Of a DNA stretch of 64,000 nt, positions 1 to 11,712 are shown piece by piece (the stretch's first letter is position 1; each line of letters opens with the position of its first letter). The translations under genes and the position numbers were made by a program. Source of the DNA: Ascaphus truei (Eukaryota > Chordata > Amphibia > Anura > Ascaphidae); NCBI GenBank assembly GCA_036426205.1, contig CM071568.1:50687291-50751290 (forward strand), written 5' to 3'. The notes below the pieces were generated by a model, which was not told the origin of the DNA, made no database searches, and saw only the letters and a list, made by a program, of their open reading frames with translations.

Positions 1-44
1 AGGCTGCACTTGCGTGTTCGGGGAGAGCGCAGGCGCCAACCTCT

Positions 45-898
45 ATGGCGGGAAAAGACTCAGATGAGGATGAACTGCCGTTGTCACAGATAAGGGAGAG
101 ACAAGGAGACAGTCACTAGAAGTGATCTGAGAGAAGTATGCAATTAAATAAAAGATTGCCTACTAGCTGACCTGAGGAGGGACATCAACAGTATTGGGGT
201 CAGGACGGACGAATTGGAGAAGAGGCTGGATACTACAGTTAAGGCATGGCATAAAAACGAAAAAACCACGGTGCATTTAAAGACCCTAATAAATGACATC
301 TCAGACAAACAAGAAGATGCCGAAAATAGGGACCGGCACAACAATATAAGGTTGAGGGGGTCCCAGAGGAGGTAACGGACCCTGAAGAGTTCATCTCAAA
401 ATGGCTGACAAGCCTGTTCCCCGATAAGCCCGAAGCAGACCTGCACATGGACAGATGTCACAGCGCGCTCAGACACAGACCTCAAGCTGGTGATCCCCCG
501 CACGATAATAATCGTCAGACTGCACTATTTCAAAATAAGAGGCAATTTGACACATCTCTAGAGCCTCTGGTGCAGTTGAATTCGAGGGGATCAAACTGCT
601 GATCTTTCAAGATCTGGCCCCAAATACGCTGGCTAAAAGGAGAAACCTCTTACCTGTTACCAAGTTGCTACGTGACAGGGGAATAAAGTACCGCTGCGTT
701 TTCCCCTTCGGCTTGCTGATGCTCAAAAAACGGTGCTGCCATTACTCTAAGAAGCCCAGAAGAAAAGGAGCCATTCCTAAAGAAATTGGGCCTCGTGGGC
801 GATCCTACGGACCAGGAAGCAGAAGAGGCGTCCTCTCCGGATCCAGCTTGGAACAAAGTGAAGGGCTCGGTGCGAAAACGGCAAGAAAAGCCCCTTAA
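45..898 (+). pseudogene. L1 ORF1 protein relic (RNA-binding chaperone)
   Basis: The start is taken at ATG 45 (MAGKDSDEDELP...), after which a stop and frameshifts interrupt the frame. From about 163 a heptad-rich coiled-coil stretch (LLADLRRDINSIG...) leads into the conserved EDAENRDRHNNIRLRG block near 310-357. A further frame change near 360 gives PEEVTDPEEFISKWL, the start of the RNA-binding region. The C-terminal part (PNTLAKRRNLLPVTKLLRDRG, then KYRCVFPFGLL) runs to a stop at 896-898. In L1 elements this protein trimerises and binds the element RNA. At least three frameshifts make it non-functional. Confidence 0.8.
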
Positions 899-2580
899 TT
901 GATACCAATTCAGAACAAATTAAGGCTTAAAAGGGCATTACCACTGTAGTGTCCGTTTGTTCACGAGGGATCCTAATAAAGTTTGTTTGATTCAGAAAGT
1001 TCAAAGTTGCAGCCAGGGACAACGGCCATCTTGATTCCCCACAACAGACAGTACAACAGAAGAGATGCTGGCAATAAAGAACAGAAAGCAGCTCAGCACA
1101 TGCAGCCGGTAATGTCGATCTAAATACCTGACAGAGACAAAGATACCCCCCTCCTAGTGCACCCCCAATGAATGAAGATAACTTTGGGCCCGAATGAGAC
1201 TTTGGGACAGCAGAAGCGACAGATAGATGCTGTTAACAAGGGCACAATACACAATCAACATACACAGGGGGGAGGGAGCTTCAGAGTGCTATGACCCCAC
1301 AAAGGGACATCCGAGTGGACAGATACAATAGATCTGCCAGGTAGGATCGGAGCAGATTAGGGGCTAGAGACCGGCATCGAGGATTCAAAAGCTTTGACCC
1401 CCTACAGAGGGCATGTGATCAGGAAATTCGGCATGAACCCAGAGGGAGATGGGCAGACAGAGATCTGAGTGGCAATGACAACAATAGTTATACCCAAGCG
1501 GTTGGGCAGATCAGTTTCCCCTGAGGCATCAGTGAAACTTTGATGTACTGTTTGGTCCGAGTTAATTTTGTTCCCCCTTCTTATACGAGACTATTTTGGG
1601 ATTGGGGAGATATACATGATGTATAGAATTTAGTGGGTTAATTACTATTTTTGTTATTTGACTCTTATTAGACTGTTATACTGTTAAACACTGCTATTAG
1701 ACTGTAATACTGATATATAGAAGTTTAAGGTTCAATAAGGTAACAGCCTTTCAGAGGCAATAGGCGTGAAATAGTACTCATCTACAAAAGGAGGCATGTA
1801 TAAATGGGTCTCTTATCTCCTACACACTCTCTAAGTACCCCAGAATAGTCAGGTTATAGAGGGCAGTATAAAAAAATACAGCTGACACTCATCGTATTTA
1901 CAGTTATGTAAACTGGTATAGAGGGTGAACCCAAAGATACTGCAAGTGGCTACATATATGCAAGTATAGATGGGTGAAGACGTAATGATTAAAATAAGAT
2001 TTATGGATAGATGGATAAATACTGAGGTAAAGTCAGATAATATGGAATATAAAGAGTGCTGGGGGTAAGGAGGGACATAATAGTAGGAGTTCTAGAGTAC
2101 AAAAGGGATAAGCGTAAATATATTCCGGTGTGTAATTACATGTTAAGTTGATGTGTTTATGAGTTATAAAACAAGTAGTGCCGTGGGATCGGAGTATCTC
2201 ACCCATGGTCCTTGCTATGCGGCCATCAAGGATTGACTTGGAGATGTCCAGGTCAGTCGCTAAAGACCTTTGGGACGCTGGGGGCCGAGCATATACGCCA
2301 GTAGGACACACAGCTGTGGAGTCTAGCTACCCAGACAGGCCCCAGAGGCAAGAGATTCAAAATGGTCCAAGACCACAGGAGAATCTTCCAAGTTATACTT
2401 TCCCTACCCGTTTTCCCTTTCCTTTCCCCTTCCCCGAGGATGGCCGAGGATTCCGTTCGGCTCCAGAAAAGGCAAGAAAAATGTCATCGCTACCTGGAAG
2501 GACAATCGGAAGGTAAACCCTGAAAATCTACACACTTTACACTCCACTTTGGAATCAAATAAACATACAACCCAGCCATA
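899..2580 (+). other. Inter-ORF spacer of the L1-clade element
   Basis: This 1.7 kb between the two ORFs has no sustained reading frame and no second element boundary that I can see. It is AT-rich in the middle (1550-2170) and pyrimidine-rich near 2396-2440. It is much longer than the inter-ORF spacers usual for L1, so it may include a decayed insertion or family-specific spacer sequence. Confidence 0.5.
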
Positions 2581-5500
2581 ATGGGGTTGACACTACTATC
2601 CCACAATGTGAAGGGCTTAAACTGCCCAAGAAAAAGAAGGTTGGCGTTTACAGACTACCATAGGAGACACGCCGACATAGTGCTCTTGCAGGAAACACAT
2701 TTCAGCATCAGCAGTTCCCCAAAATTCTTAGACAAACACTTTAGGCAATACTACATGGCATCATCCTCCAAGAAAAGGAAAGGGGTCGCGATCATCTTTA
2801 ACAACAGGTGCCCATTTAAGCTAGATTTAATGATCAAAGACAAAGAAGGTAGATATCTGATCCTACAGGGATAAATAAATGGGCAAACGCTTACACTGGC
2901 GTTAATCTATGCTCCATGTGATCGCGACCCCTCCTTTTTCGCTTTGGTCTTTAACAAATTACACAAAATAGCGAAGGGTCCAATAATTGTAGCAGGAGAC
3001 TTTAACGCAGTCCTCAACCCAAAAATGGATCGGTCAGGTCCTCCGCGAAAATATGATATAGAGGCCCCCCCCACGCTTAAAGCGGCCCTGAAGGAAAACA
3101 ATTTAATAGACATATGGAGAGAACTGCACCGTTAGATAGAGATTAAACATTTTTTTCACACCCACACTCGTCATACAGCAGAATCGAATTTTTTGTCTCG
3201 TGCAGACAGGTTCCAAAGATCTTCCACGCGGGAATCCATGATATTTCGTGGTCAGATCACGCGCCTATAGAGCTGAGGTGCACCCAATTAAGCCTAGAAA
3301 AGCCAGGAGCAAACTGGAAACTAAACGAGTCCCTACTAAGAGTCCCAGAAATTGCCCAAAAGATAGTAGAGGAAATAGGCCAATATTTTCAATTAAATCT
3401 TGGGTCAGTAGCTTCCCATTCCTCGCTTTGGGAGGCGCACAAAGCCACTCAGATGTGTATTGATCAACCTAGCAGCTAGAAGAAAGAGGGAAAGGGAAGC
3501 TAAGATAGTGCAGCTGCAGGCCAAATTAAAGGACCTACTAGAAAGACATAAACAGGATAACAATCCAACTTTCCCCAGATCAATCAAAGATGTTACAATT
3601 GAACGGAACCTCCTGTTAACCTCCCAGGCCGATAACTCACTGAATTGGTCAAAGAGGAATTTTTTTGACAAAGCAAACAAGCCAGATACTTTGCTAGCAA
3701 ATAAATTGGGAAACAAAATACCAAATTACAGTATTCAAGTGATACGATGAAAAACGGGAGCCATTTCCGCAAATCCTAAATTGATAGTTGAGGAATTCAA
3801 ACTATATTATGAAAATTTATATAATGAGGAGAAAGTGGCACAAAACCATAGTACTAAAAGAGCCTTGAAGAATTTTCTAACGGGCTCAAACCAAACAAAA
3901 CTGACAGACGGGGAGCGTGGCGTTGGGGGGCGGGGGGGGGGGGAGTTCACGATGGAGGAGATCACGCAAGTGATCAAAAATGTGAAAATATCTAAAGCCC
4001 CAGGACCGGATGGGTACTCAGGCCTGAACTACAAGAAGTACATAAAACTATTAGCCCCACATCTTTTGCGTATGTTCAACGCGGTATTAGCGGGAGCCGC
4101 TTTCCCAGTACAAATGCTGCATGCATTCATATCACTAATTTATAAACAATGAAAAGACCCATTGGATTGTAAGAGTTATGACCTATCTTGCTCATAAACA
4201 CAGATATTAAAATTTACTCTAAATTGATTGCCAACAGACTAAGTCAGATCCTACCTAGACTCATACACCCAGATCAAGTCGGTTTCATAAGAGATAGACA
4301 ATCAGCAGATAACACCCGACGAATCATTGATCTGGTAGAGATAGCCAATGCACAGCAAGTAACCGTAATGGTGTTGAGTCTAGATGCAGAAAAAGCGTTC
4401 GATAGGATTGACTGGGCATATTTAAAAGCTACGCTTGCAGCGTTTGGGTTCGGTGAAAAAATAACATCGGCCACCTTAGCTCTCTATTCGAACCCAACGG
4501 CTAGGATTGTGCATCAGGGCTTCCCCTCAGATCCCTTTAAAATCAAAAGTGGGACAAGGCAAGGCTGCCCCCTCTCGCCCCTTCTATTTGCCCTGTGTAT
4601 GGAACAGCTAGCGGCACAAATTCGTGATAATAAGGATATCACAGGCCTTGAGTTTAAGAACCAAATTCATAAGTTGGCCCTATATGCAGATGATGTCCTC
4701 CTGGTGCTGTCCCGTCCCCTCACATCGCTCCCCAAACTTTTTGAATTGTTGGGTCAATTTAATAAAATCTCAGGGTTTAAGATTAACCAATCTAAATCAG
4801 AAGCCTTAAACATAAATTTGCCCAAACCATTAGAAAATCTCATCCCCATCAATTTTAATTTCAATTGGCAGCATAAAGCGACTAAATACCTGGGAGTATA
4901 CAGTATATTACCAAGGATTATAATTTGGTGTATTGAACAAATTACCCCAGGTTAATAAGGACCCTACGGGATGATATAGGTCGTTGGTCAAAGTTCAAAA
5001 TTTTCTGGATTGGCAAAATATATAGCGTAAAAATGAACTTACTATCGCAAATTCAATATCTATTCCAAACGCTCCCAGTGCCACTGAGATTGAACGAGAT
5101 CCTCAGCCTTCAATCTTCAATTTCCAAATTTATATGGGGAGGCAAAAAAGCGAGACTAAATAAACAAACCCTCCGGAGACAAACTGCGGAAGGGGGACCA
5201 GCAGTACCTTGCTTGTTATCGTACTACAGAGCGGCACAATTATGCCAAATTTCTCAATGGCAGACAAACCCAGATTTGAGACAATGGGTAGCATTAGAGA
5301 GTGCAGCTTGCTCACCATTAGAGCTAAGCAATTTAATATGGAGCCCAAAGATAGCAAGGAAAGCTATACCAGCGCCGCTATCCTCAATGACCAATTCATT
5401 ATCAATTTGGGAGGCGACCAAATTTAAATGTAATCTAACTACCAAAAATACACTGATGACCCTGCTCTGGGATAACCCATCTTTTGCTCCTGGCTTAGAT

Positions 5501-6386
5501 AGAGCAAACTTCTCAATTTGGAAACGAAATGGCATAGTGAGACTTAGAGATCTAGAAGGTAATAATAAAATTAAGTCATTTGCTCAAATTAACTCAGATA
5601 AAAATATCCCACAATTGGAACTGTATAGATACCTTCAGATGAGAGCTTTCTATAATAAATTGAATCCACACCCCCATTGACTACATTCGAAAGGCTCTGT
5701 CTAAGAGAGACATCAACGAAGGGACTCACATCGCAAATGTATAGAGAGGTGGTCAGTTCTGCTGTAAAGGTAACACACAAATTAGGTTACATGTTGAATT
5801 GGAAAAAAGATCTAGGCGAGAGCCTAGATGTAGACGAATGGACACAGATGGTGACGGCAGCCTCTAAAAGTTCGATATGCACAACATTAAAGGAGAACGC
5901 ATACAAGACCCTGATGAGGTGGTATCATACCCAACTAAAATGATCAAAATGTATTCAAGGACGCTCCCCGTTGTGCCCACGACAATGCAGAGAGTCAGCA
6001 GATCTGTTGCACATGCTGTGGTCTTGTCCCCATTTGGTACCCTTTTGGGTCCAGATTAAGAATTGGCTACAGAGGATATTGGGCCTCGAAATCCCACTAG
6101 ATCTGTGGCTCTTTCTATTGAACAGAGCAATACCAGGACTAGCAAAAGTCGAACTCAAATTAGTTGCCCATTTTGCAACAGCAGTGAGGACCGAGATTGC
6201 AGCATCCTGAAACAGAATGAAATTCCTACAATTCCCAAGATTCGGAATAAAATTTGGTATGTATGTCACATGGAAAAGCTGACGAGTCTAGATAACGACT
6301 CTGGTGAAAATTTTCTAAAAGTATGGACACCCTGGCTAGCCCAGACGGACATCCCAGGGGTAGAGATAACCACAATAATGCTTTAA
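2581..6386 (+). pseudogene. L1 ORF2 relic: endonuclease and reverse transcriptase
   Basis: The ATG at 2581 opens an APE-like endonuclease: LLSHNVKGLN (about 2590), DIVLLQETHF (about 2671) and IIVAGDFNAVLNP (about 2983). The reverse transcriptase follows: SKAPGPDGYSGL (about 3993), GFIRDRQSADNTRR (about 4280), LSLDAEKAFDRIDW (about 4375), the template-binding block GTRQGCPLSPLLFAL (about 4552) and the catalytic LYADDVLLVL (about 4678). A C-terminal Cys/His cluster, CPRQCRESADLLHMLWSCPH, is at 5971-6030. The protein would nick target DNA and prime cDNA synthesis there. Segments 2581-2874, 2944-3135, 3460-3750, 3781-4152, 4188-4955, 5033-5680, 5677-5943 and 5971-6386 lie in shifting frames with stops between them. 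A poly-G run at 3927-3951 is one likely slippage site. Confidence 0.9.
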
Positions 6387-6728
6387 TAATTACAGGTGCG
6401 TTCTCCTGTGATGATATCGTTGGTCGAAAGGCTTTCAGTCACTAGCACGTAGATTAGAAAGAGAGACAAACAAACATATACACAACACCGGCTTCAGAAG
6501 CTAAGACTCAGGTGAAAAAAGGATTGAGTGGACCCTCGGCCGTCCTCACCTTTCTTCCCCCGCCTATCCCTCCCCTTCCTTCCCACAGACACAGTTAGGT
6601 TATTGTTCCTATATTGTACACAGTTGTTATATATATGGAATGTTGTTAATTCATGATACTACAATGGATATCAGCTGTATTATCTTTGTGTTTTGAAAAT
6701 CAATAAAATATAAGTTATAAAAAAAAAA
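6387..6728 (+). other. 3' UTR and A-rich tail of the L1-clade element
   Basis: After the ORF2 stop comes a pyrimidine-rich stretch (6540-6590), then AATAAAATATAAGTT and an A run at 6720-6728, which marks the 3' end of the insertion. Confidence 0.7.
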
Positions 6729-6802
6729 GGGTATAGAATGTGATCAAATAAAGTACTACAGTATTTAGGTACATACAGACGAGACCACGACTATTCTAAA
6801 GC

Positions 6803-7026
6803 TTGCCTTAAACTAGCCCGGTTACATTCTGGGTATGTGCTGGGTGTAACCTGGCTAGTTTAAGGCAAGTTTAAGGCATTTCTGTATTGACTAATGACCC
6901 ATAGGATTAACACAGCAGGGGTCCCTGGCAGTCCCATTCAGTTTGAATGGGACTGCCAGGGACACCCGCTGTTAATCTGATGGGCCATTAATCAATGCAG
7001 AAATGCTGGGTCTAGTTTAAGGCAAG
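6803..7026. repeat. Palindromic (foldback) repeat with CTTGCCTTAAACTAG ends
   Basis: The left end reads CTTGCCTTAAACTAG (6803-6817) and its complement recurs at 6855-6869 and 7012-7026. Within it, a second near-perfect palindrome runs from about 6878 to 7006 and is centred near 6943: arms such as AGTCCCATTCA face TGAATGGGACT. It looks like a MITE-type hairpin element. No clear target duplication was found and no coding sequence is present. Confidence 0.7.
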
Positions 7027-7207
7027 TTTAAGGCATGTATACAGCATGTACTGTACATGGGTGTACCTTGGTCTTTTTGGCGATTGCGACTGGTTTGTGT
7101 TAGAATAGTTGCAGTCTCTGCTGTAACTACTGTGACCAAAGTCCTTTGGGGCAGTGTTACTTTTGTCTGGAACTCGCTATAACATGGTCTTTCAGGGCAA
7201 TATAGAG

Positions 7208-7523
7208 CAGGGGTGCACAAACTTTTTATGGTTTGCGCCCACCTGCCTGCTCTCCCCTCCTGTTTGCGCCACCTCACCCCCCCCCCCCTTACCTTTCCGG
7301 TGTAATTTGACGTCACGACGTCATGTGATGTTGCGTAGCCATTTGACCCTGCCGTGTCATTTGACTCCACATTGTCATGGCGATGCGATGCCAGAAGACG
7401 CTGGAGAAAAGGTAAGAGATATACAGGGGCCTCTTGTGATAACTCTGCCTTTAATTTAAATGTTGTTGGGAAGAGCGTGGGGCCACTGTAAGCAGAGTGC
7501 ACCCCACAGTTTGTGCACCCCTG
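7208..7523. mobile_element. hAT-type MITE with perfect 8-bp target duplication
   Basis: The terminal inverted repeats are CAGGGGTGCACAAACT (7208-7223) and AGTTTGTGCACCCCTG (7508-7523). The flanks are identical 8-mers ATATAGAG at 7200-7207 and 7524-7531. An 8-bp duplication with CAGGGG-type ends is the hAT signature. The 316-bp body contains a poly-C run and no transposase, so it is non-autonomous. Confidence 0.92.
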
Positions 7524-7531
7524 ATATAGAG

Positions 7532-8474
7532 GACAAATAGCGAGATAATCATGTCCTCAGGATTCTGCCTGCTTTATTTGTCCCTTGGAGTGGGACTGCA
7601 ACATATCAAACAAAATAGACTCTGTCCCTTTAAGGCAAAAATCAAAATCATAAAAGTAAGGAGGCTAGCTACCCAGCCATGGTGTTAACCAACCAACTGG
7701 GTAGCTAGGCTAATGTCTAGTTTTAAACATCACACAATATAATGTACAAAATATAAAGTCCTTAAGGAAATCCATTCTAGGCGTCTCTAGGTAGTCCCTC
7801 TGGATACTAAAGCCCCAAAATGTACACGTTCATCTGAAAACACAGTGCAATGTGAACCTTTTTCTAAGTCTTTCATTTGACCATAAGCAACAATCACTGA
7901 CAATAAGTTTCATCATACGGCTCCCTTGTGTCAACTTTCTCTGTAAGATAAGCACCGCATTTATCTAACAATGAGACAGCATTTTGTTGTCTTTTAATAG
8001 AGAGCCACTTTAAAAATAATTTTCTAGCATCATAATTTTCTTTTTTTTTCTTACCCTTAGATATGATAAATATTATAATTTTACGGAAGTAGTCAGTTTC
8101 TATCACCTCCCTGGGTTTTTTCGAACACGCATTTTTTTCTTACTCAAGGATTAGATCAATATTATACAATTATGAAACTGGCCACAAGAGCTACCGAGGA
8201 TGGGCACCCCCCTCTGCACAGTCATCGTGAGGGATCCCACACAGCCAATGCATCAAGGGCCATCAACCCTTCAGCCTCCCCAGTAGTTCCCAAAGATCCC
8301 ACACTCTCCTCTTTTACAACATGATGTAATCCCCATCATCATTTAGATATACAGGGGGACAACATTAAGGGCCGTCAACCCTTTATACTAACTAGTAACC
8401 TACTGTACTTACATTATCAGAAATATAGCAATGCAATATTCAAGCCCTGCTTATTCTAGATGCATAATACATCA
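7532..8474. other. No gene recognised
   Basis: This stretch holds only a short hairpin (TAGCTACCCAG at 7666-7676 against CTGGGTAGCTA at 7697-7707) and AT-rich sequence. Short open frames here lack any recognisable motif. Confidence 0.5.
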
Positions 8475-8800
8475 TACAGGCATACCCCACATTAACGTAC
8501 GCAATAGGACCACAGCATATATGTAAAGTGAAAATGTACTTAAAGTGAAGCACTCCCCTTTTCCCACTTATCGATGCATGTACTGTACTGCAATCGTCAT
8601 ATACATGCATAACCGAAGTAAATAACGCATTTGTAGCCGGCTCTATAGTCTCCCCGCTTGCGCACAGCTTCGGTACAGGTAGGGAGCTGGTATTGCTTTT
8701 CAGGACGTGCATGCGAGAGCTGCTGTTTGCCTATTGGATGATATGTACTTACTCGCGAGTGTTCTTAAAGTGAGTGTCCTTAAACCGGGGTATGCCTGTA
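8475..8800. mobile_element. TA-flanked MITE with CAGGCATACCCC ends
   Basis: The ends CAGGCATACCCC (8477-8488) and GGGGTATGCCTG (8787-8798) are perfect inverted repeats, each bordered by TA (8475-8476, 8799-8800). The TA duplication points to the Tc1/mariner superfamily. The similarity of the ends continues imperfectly for about 30 bp inward. There is no coding sequence. Confidence 0.85.
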
Positions 8801-9904
8801 TATGATTGCATACATAGATACAATTTATCTCAAAATATAGTATATTTGAAGATTATGAAATCATACATCTAAGCATGTCTGGTATTGTGAGAACTACCCT
8901 CTGCATGTATGTGTGACTGCAGTGCAAATAACGTGAGAAAGGGTTTACATTTAGGTAACGCACTGGAACGCATGTTATATTTTTCCCAATGCGCATATGT
9001 AGTATATTAGTTAGCGTGTCTCTGCGCTACGAACATCCCCACTACTATAGATATTGTTACAATGCCACTTTGCAACAGTAAAATACATTGGTTTTTCAAA
9101 TAATTCCTGTAGCTTTGTGGATACCCGTTAAACTCTGTTAAACTCTGATTTAACAGAACTTTGTAGATCTGCCCATAAATATCCTATAAGCACATGGACA
9201 CATGTAACCTCTGCCTTTAAGGCATAAAATGTCAGCTTGTAAATAATGATCTGTTTCTGACTTGCATTTGATCATTTGTTAAATGCTGCCATATAAAGTA
9301 TGGAATTCGACGTGTAAAGCTACAAATCCCCAATCTGCCTTAAAAGGTCATTTGAAGCCTAAAAGAACTTGACATTTTCTCTTTAAACAACTGACTTGTT
9401 GGCCCAGAATTAACAACAACTAGTGTAAATGACCTTCACAATTCAAGTTTCCGGGCCACTATAAAAGACAGTGCGTTTTTTTTTAATCTAAAAGAATGCA
9501 TGAGAAATATTTTCCCTACTAAGTTTTCAATCCACTGAGACATGCATATTACACTGCTTTGTTTAGAATGTATACTTCACACTAGTTGTGTTGGATAGAA
9601 CAGACGTTGCAGTAAATTACAGTACACAATTAAAGACTGCCAACACATTGTTTATTAAGCTATAACTGATGTTACCGTACGTTAGTGTAAATACTTTAAT
9701 AAAAACGTGTTGCTCAATGTTATTCAACTTATTACTATAGGGAGATTTATTTACATAGCATTTAGGGCTATATGTATTAAGAGATACTAAGCCGTAAGGC
9801 ACTTTAGGGCCGATCACCATGTAATATATATGACTGTAAGTCTGACTCTCCTGCTTCATTTACACAATGCCAGCCATGCAGTTGATGGTCCCTCTTACAC
9901 TGAA
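8801..9904. other. No gene recognised
   Basis: AT-rich sequence without a recognisable exon, RNA gene or element boundary. Confidence 0.4.
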
Positions 9905-10203
9905 ATCGTTAGTAGAGACTCTCATATCCACCACCAGCTTAAGTTCTTTCAAATCTAAGGCTGTCTCACACTTTAATCTGGTCTGTAACTGTTTCATACG
10001 CTCATAATATATATTTTCTTTAACTGTGCATGCAATGTCTTGTATATAATGTATACCTTGTTCATTTATGTAACTGTATTTGTAACCATGTATTATTTTG
10101 TTTTACTCTGTGCCCAGGACATACTTGAAAACGAGAGGTAACTCTCAATGTATTACTTCCTGGTAAAATATTTTATAAATAAATAAATAAATAAATAAAT
10201 AAG
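9905..10203 (+). mobile_element. 5'-truncated CR1-group LINE, 3' end (family D)
   Basis: The 3' end GTATTACTTCCTGGTAAAAT followed by TTTATAAATAAATAAATAAA recurs in the window at 27286, 40898 and 55685 on the opposite strand. The segment 9905-9985 matches the coding end of the 27286-27765 copy (the part reading SSFKSKAVSHF there). The tail is an (AAAT)n microsatellite. Called family D here; membership of the CR1/Rex1 group is inferred from the C-terminal protein fragments of the other copies. Confidence 0.75.
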
Positions 10204-11708
10204 TAGAGTGTCAAAAAGTATTCTGATGATAAAAGTGAGTACTTCAGTATTACGTGATACTTTTTTTTATTTGGACTAACAGTTGATATTATAAGACAAG
10301 CTTTCCAGAATTCTCCTCTCTTCTTCAGGTCAGCAATACTGATTTACATCTGTGTCTAATTCCTGGAATATTTGGTAAAAGAAAAACAGATTATAAAAGT
10401 GTAAGAGGTCTGTATTTCTTATGTTTGACGCCAAGACAGGGGCCATAATAGTTTTGCGGGTCCAAAGCAGAAATATCTTTGGAGCCACTACATCCACCGG
10501 TCTTCTCACCAATTAGTTTAATAAAGCTCATTATTTCACCCATAGCGTAGTGGATGTTCAAATTAAAAGTGACATGCTTACTTTGTTCATAAATAAATAT
10601 TCTAATACAGTAGTTCTTCACATTGAATATGTTTCTTTTCATTAAGCATGTACATTTTATGTTACTGAGATCCCCGTGTGAAGGGATGTGTGAGTTATTC
10701 AACTCAAAAAAAATATTTCTTCTTTTTATTTTGAATACCGCTTAAGGTATAGAAGTCATTTTGTTTCAACATGAAATATTAATCTATTGTTCTAATGTTT
10801 TTACTTCCCACCTTTCTGTATTTCCGCTTCTCTCTCATCCTCCTATTTATCATGAAGGAGATATCAATAGAAATTAAGTGTTTTTTTGTGTTTAACATAT
10901 ATTGTTTTAATATTTGTTTTGTTAGGTGTACCTTAAGTAGCTAAACTTTCTATAACATAGCATTTTTCAGCAATGTAGAGTTATAGTTATAAACCTTTTC
11001 TCAAGGATGGTCACTCATTGATAAAGCACTTGATTAGCGCGAAATGAGTAAGCGGATTATTCTTGTTCAACACCTGTATTGTTAATGATTCTGCAAAGAA
11101 TAAATCTTACCTTCACTCTGGTTCCCGGTTTTCTCTCACGAGATGTGCTATCTTCTGCCTGGTTGTTCGGGCTCCTCACCTGCCTCTTGTATCCGGAGAC
11201 ACACGCATCTTCTAGGACGCGGATCGTTTAATGGTGCTGTGAGAACAGACTTTCTATACTGCTGACATTATTGCGTCTTGTCTACAAACGGAGGGGGCTA
11301 TATATACATTAGCCTTAGGAGTGAGTGGAGTGGGGAGGGTCCGCAAATCACCGGGATCCAGCACATTCACCCGCCACTCGTTTTATTCTCCTTTCCCTCA
11401 AATCGTTCTAACAGTGATATTAAACCCTATCGGATCAAACAGAGATTTATCCGCCTTAACATTTGTTTATTTCATCAAAGGGGCACTGTTATTTATATTA
11501 TTTGTCAGTTACTACCACACTCACTAAAGCACTTGGAATGTTAATGATCAAGTTCCTGTCCATACTATAAAGATGACATATATATCTGGATTATAGCTAT
11601 GAAGATGTTGCTGCAGGCTGTGAAGCACTAGTTTGAGACTGTCAGCCTCATTATTTCTATAGTTATAAACAAGCTGTCTAAACCAAAATACATATAGGTA
11701 GGTTTAAC
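10204..11708. other. No gene recognised; one degenerate hammerhead-like remnant
   Basis: Mostly AT-rich, with no coding potential that I can support. At 11012-11049 the pattern TGATAAAGC ... GCGCGAAATGAGT sits between ACTCAT and ATGAGT. It resembles the hammerhead-like motifs elsewhere in the window but has lost core positions. Confidence 0.35.
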
Positions 11709-11712
11709 AATG

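Larger units (their letters stand above)
1..6728 (+). mobile_element. L1-clade non-LTR retrotransposon, nearly full length, inactivated
   Basis: The order is ORF1 (45-898), a long spacer, ORF2 (2581-6386), a 3' UTR and an A-rich tail ending about 6728 after AATAAA-type sequence. ORF1 shows the L1 ORF1p signature (coiled-coil stretch, then EDAENRDRHNNIRLRG). ORF2 shows an APE-type endonuclease, a reverse transcriptase with YADD, and a C-terminal Cys/His motif. That combination defines the L1/Tx1 group. Both ORFs are broken by frameshifts, so the copy is dead. The 5' UTR lies partly outside the window, so the left boundary and target duplication cannot be seen. The assignment to L1 rather than Tx1 is inferred from ORF1 type. 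Confidence 0.9.

Noticed and set aside
7017..7502. 161-codon minus-strand open frame
   Set aside because: It runs across the hAT MITE boundary and a foldback repeat; it has no domain and cannot be a conserved gene.
8041..8060. Poly-T and other A/T runs as retroposon tails
   Set aside because: No matching element body or target duplication on either side.
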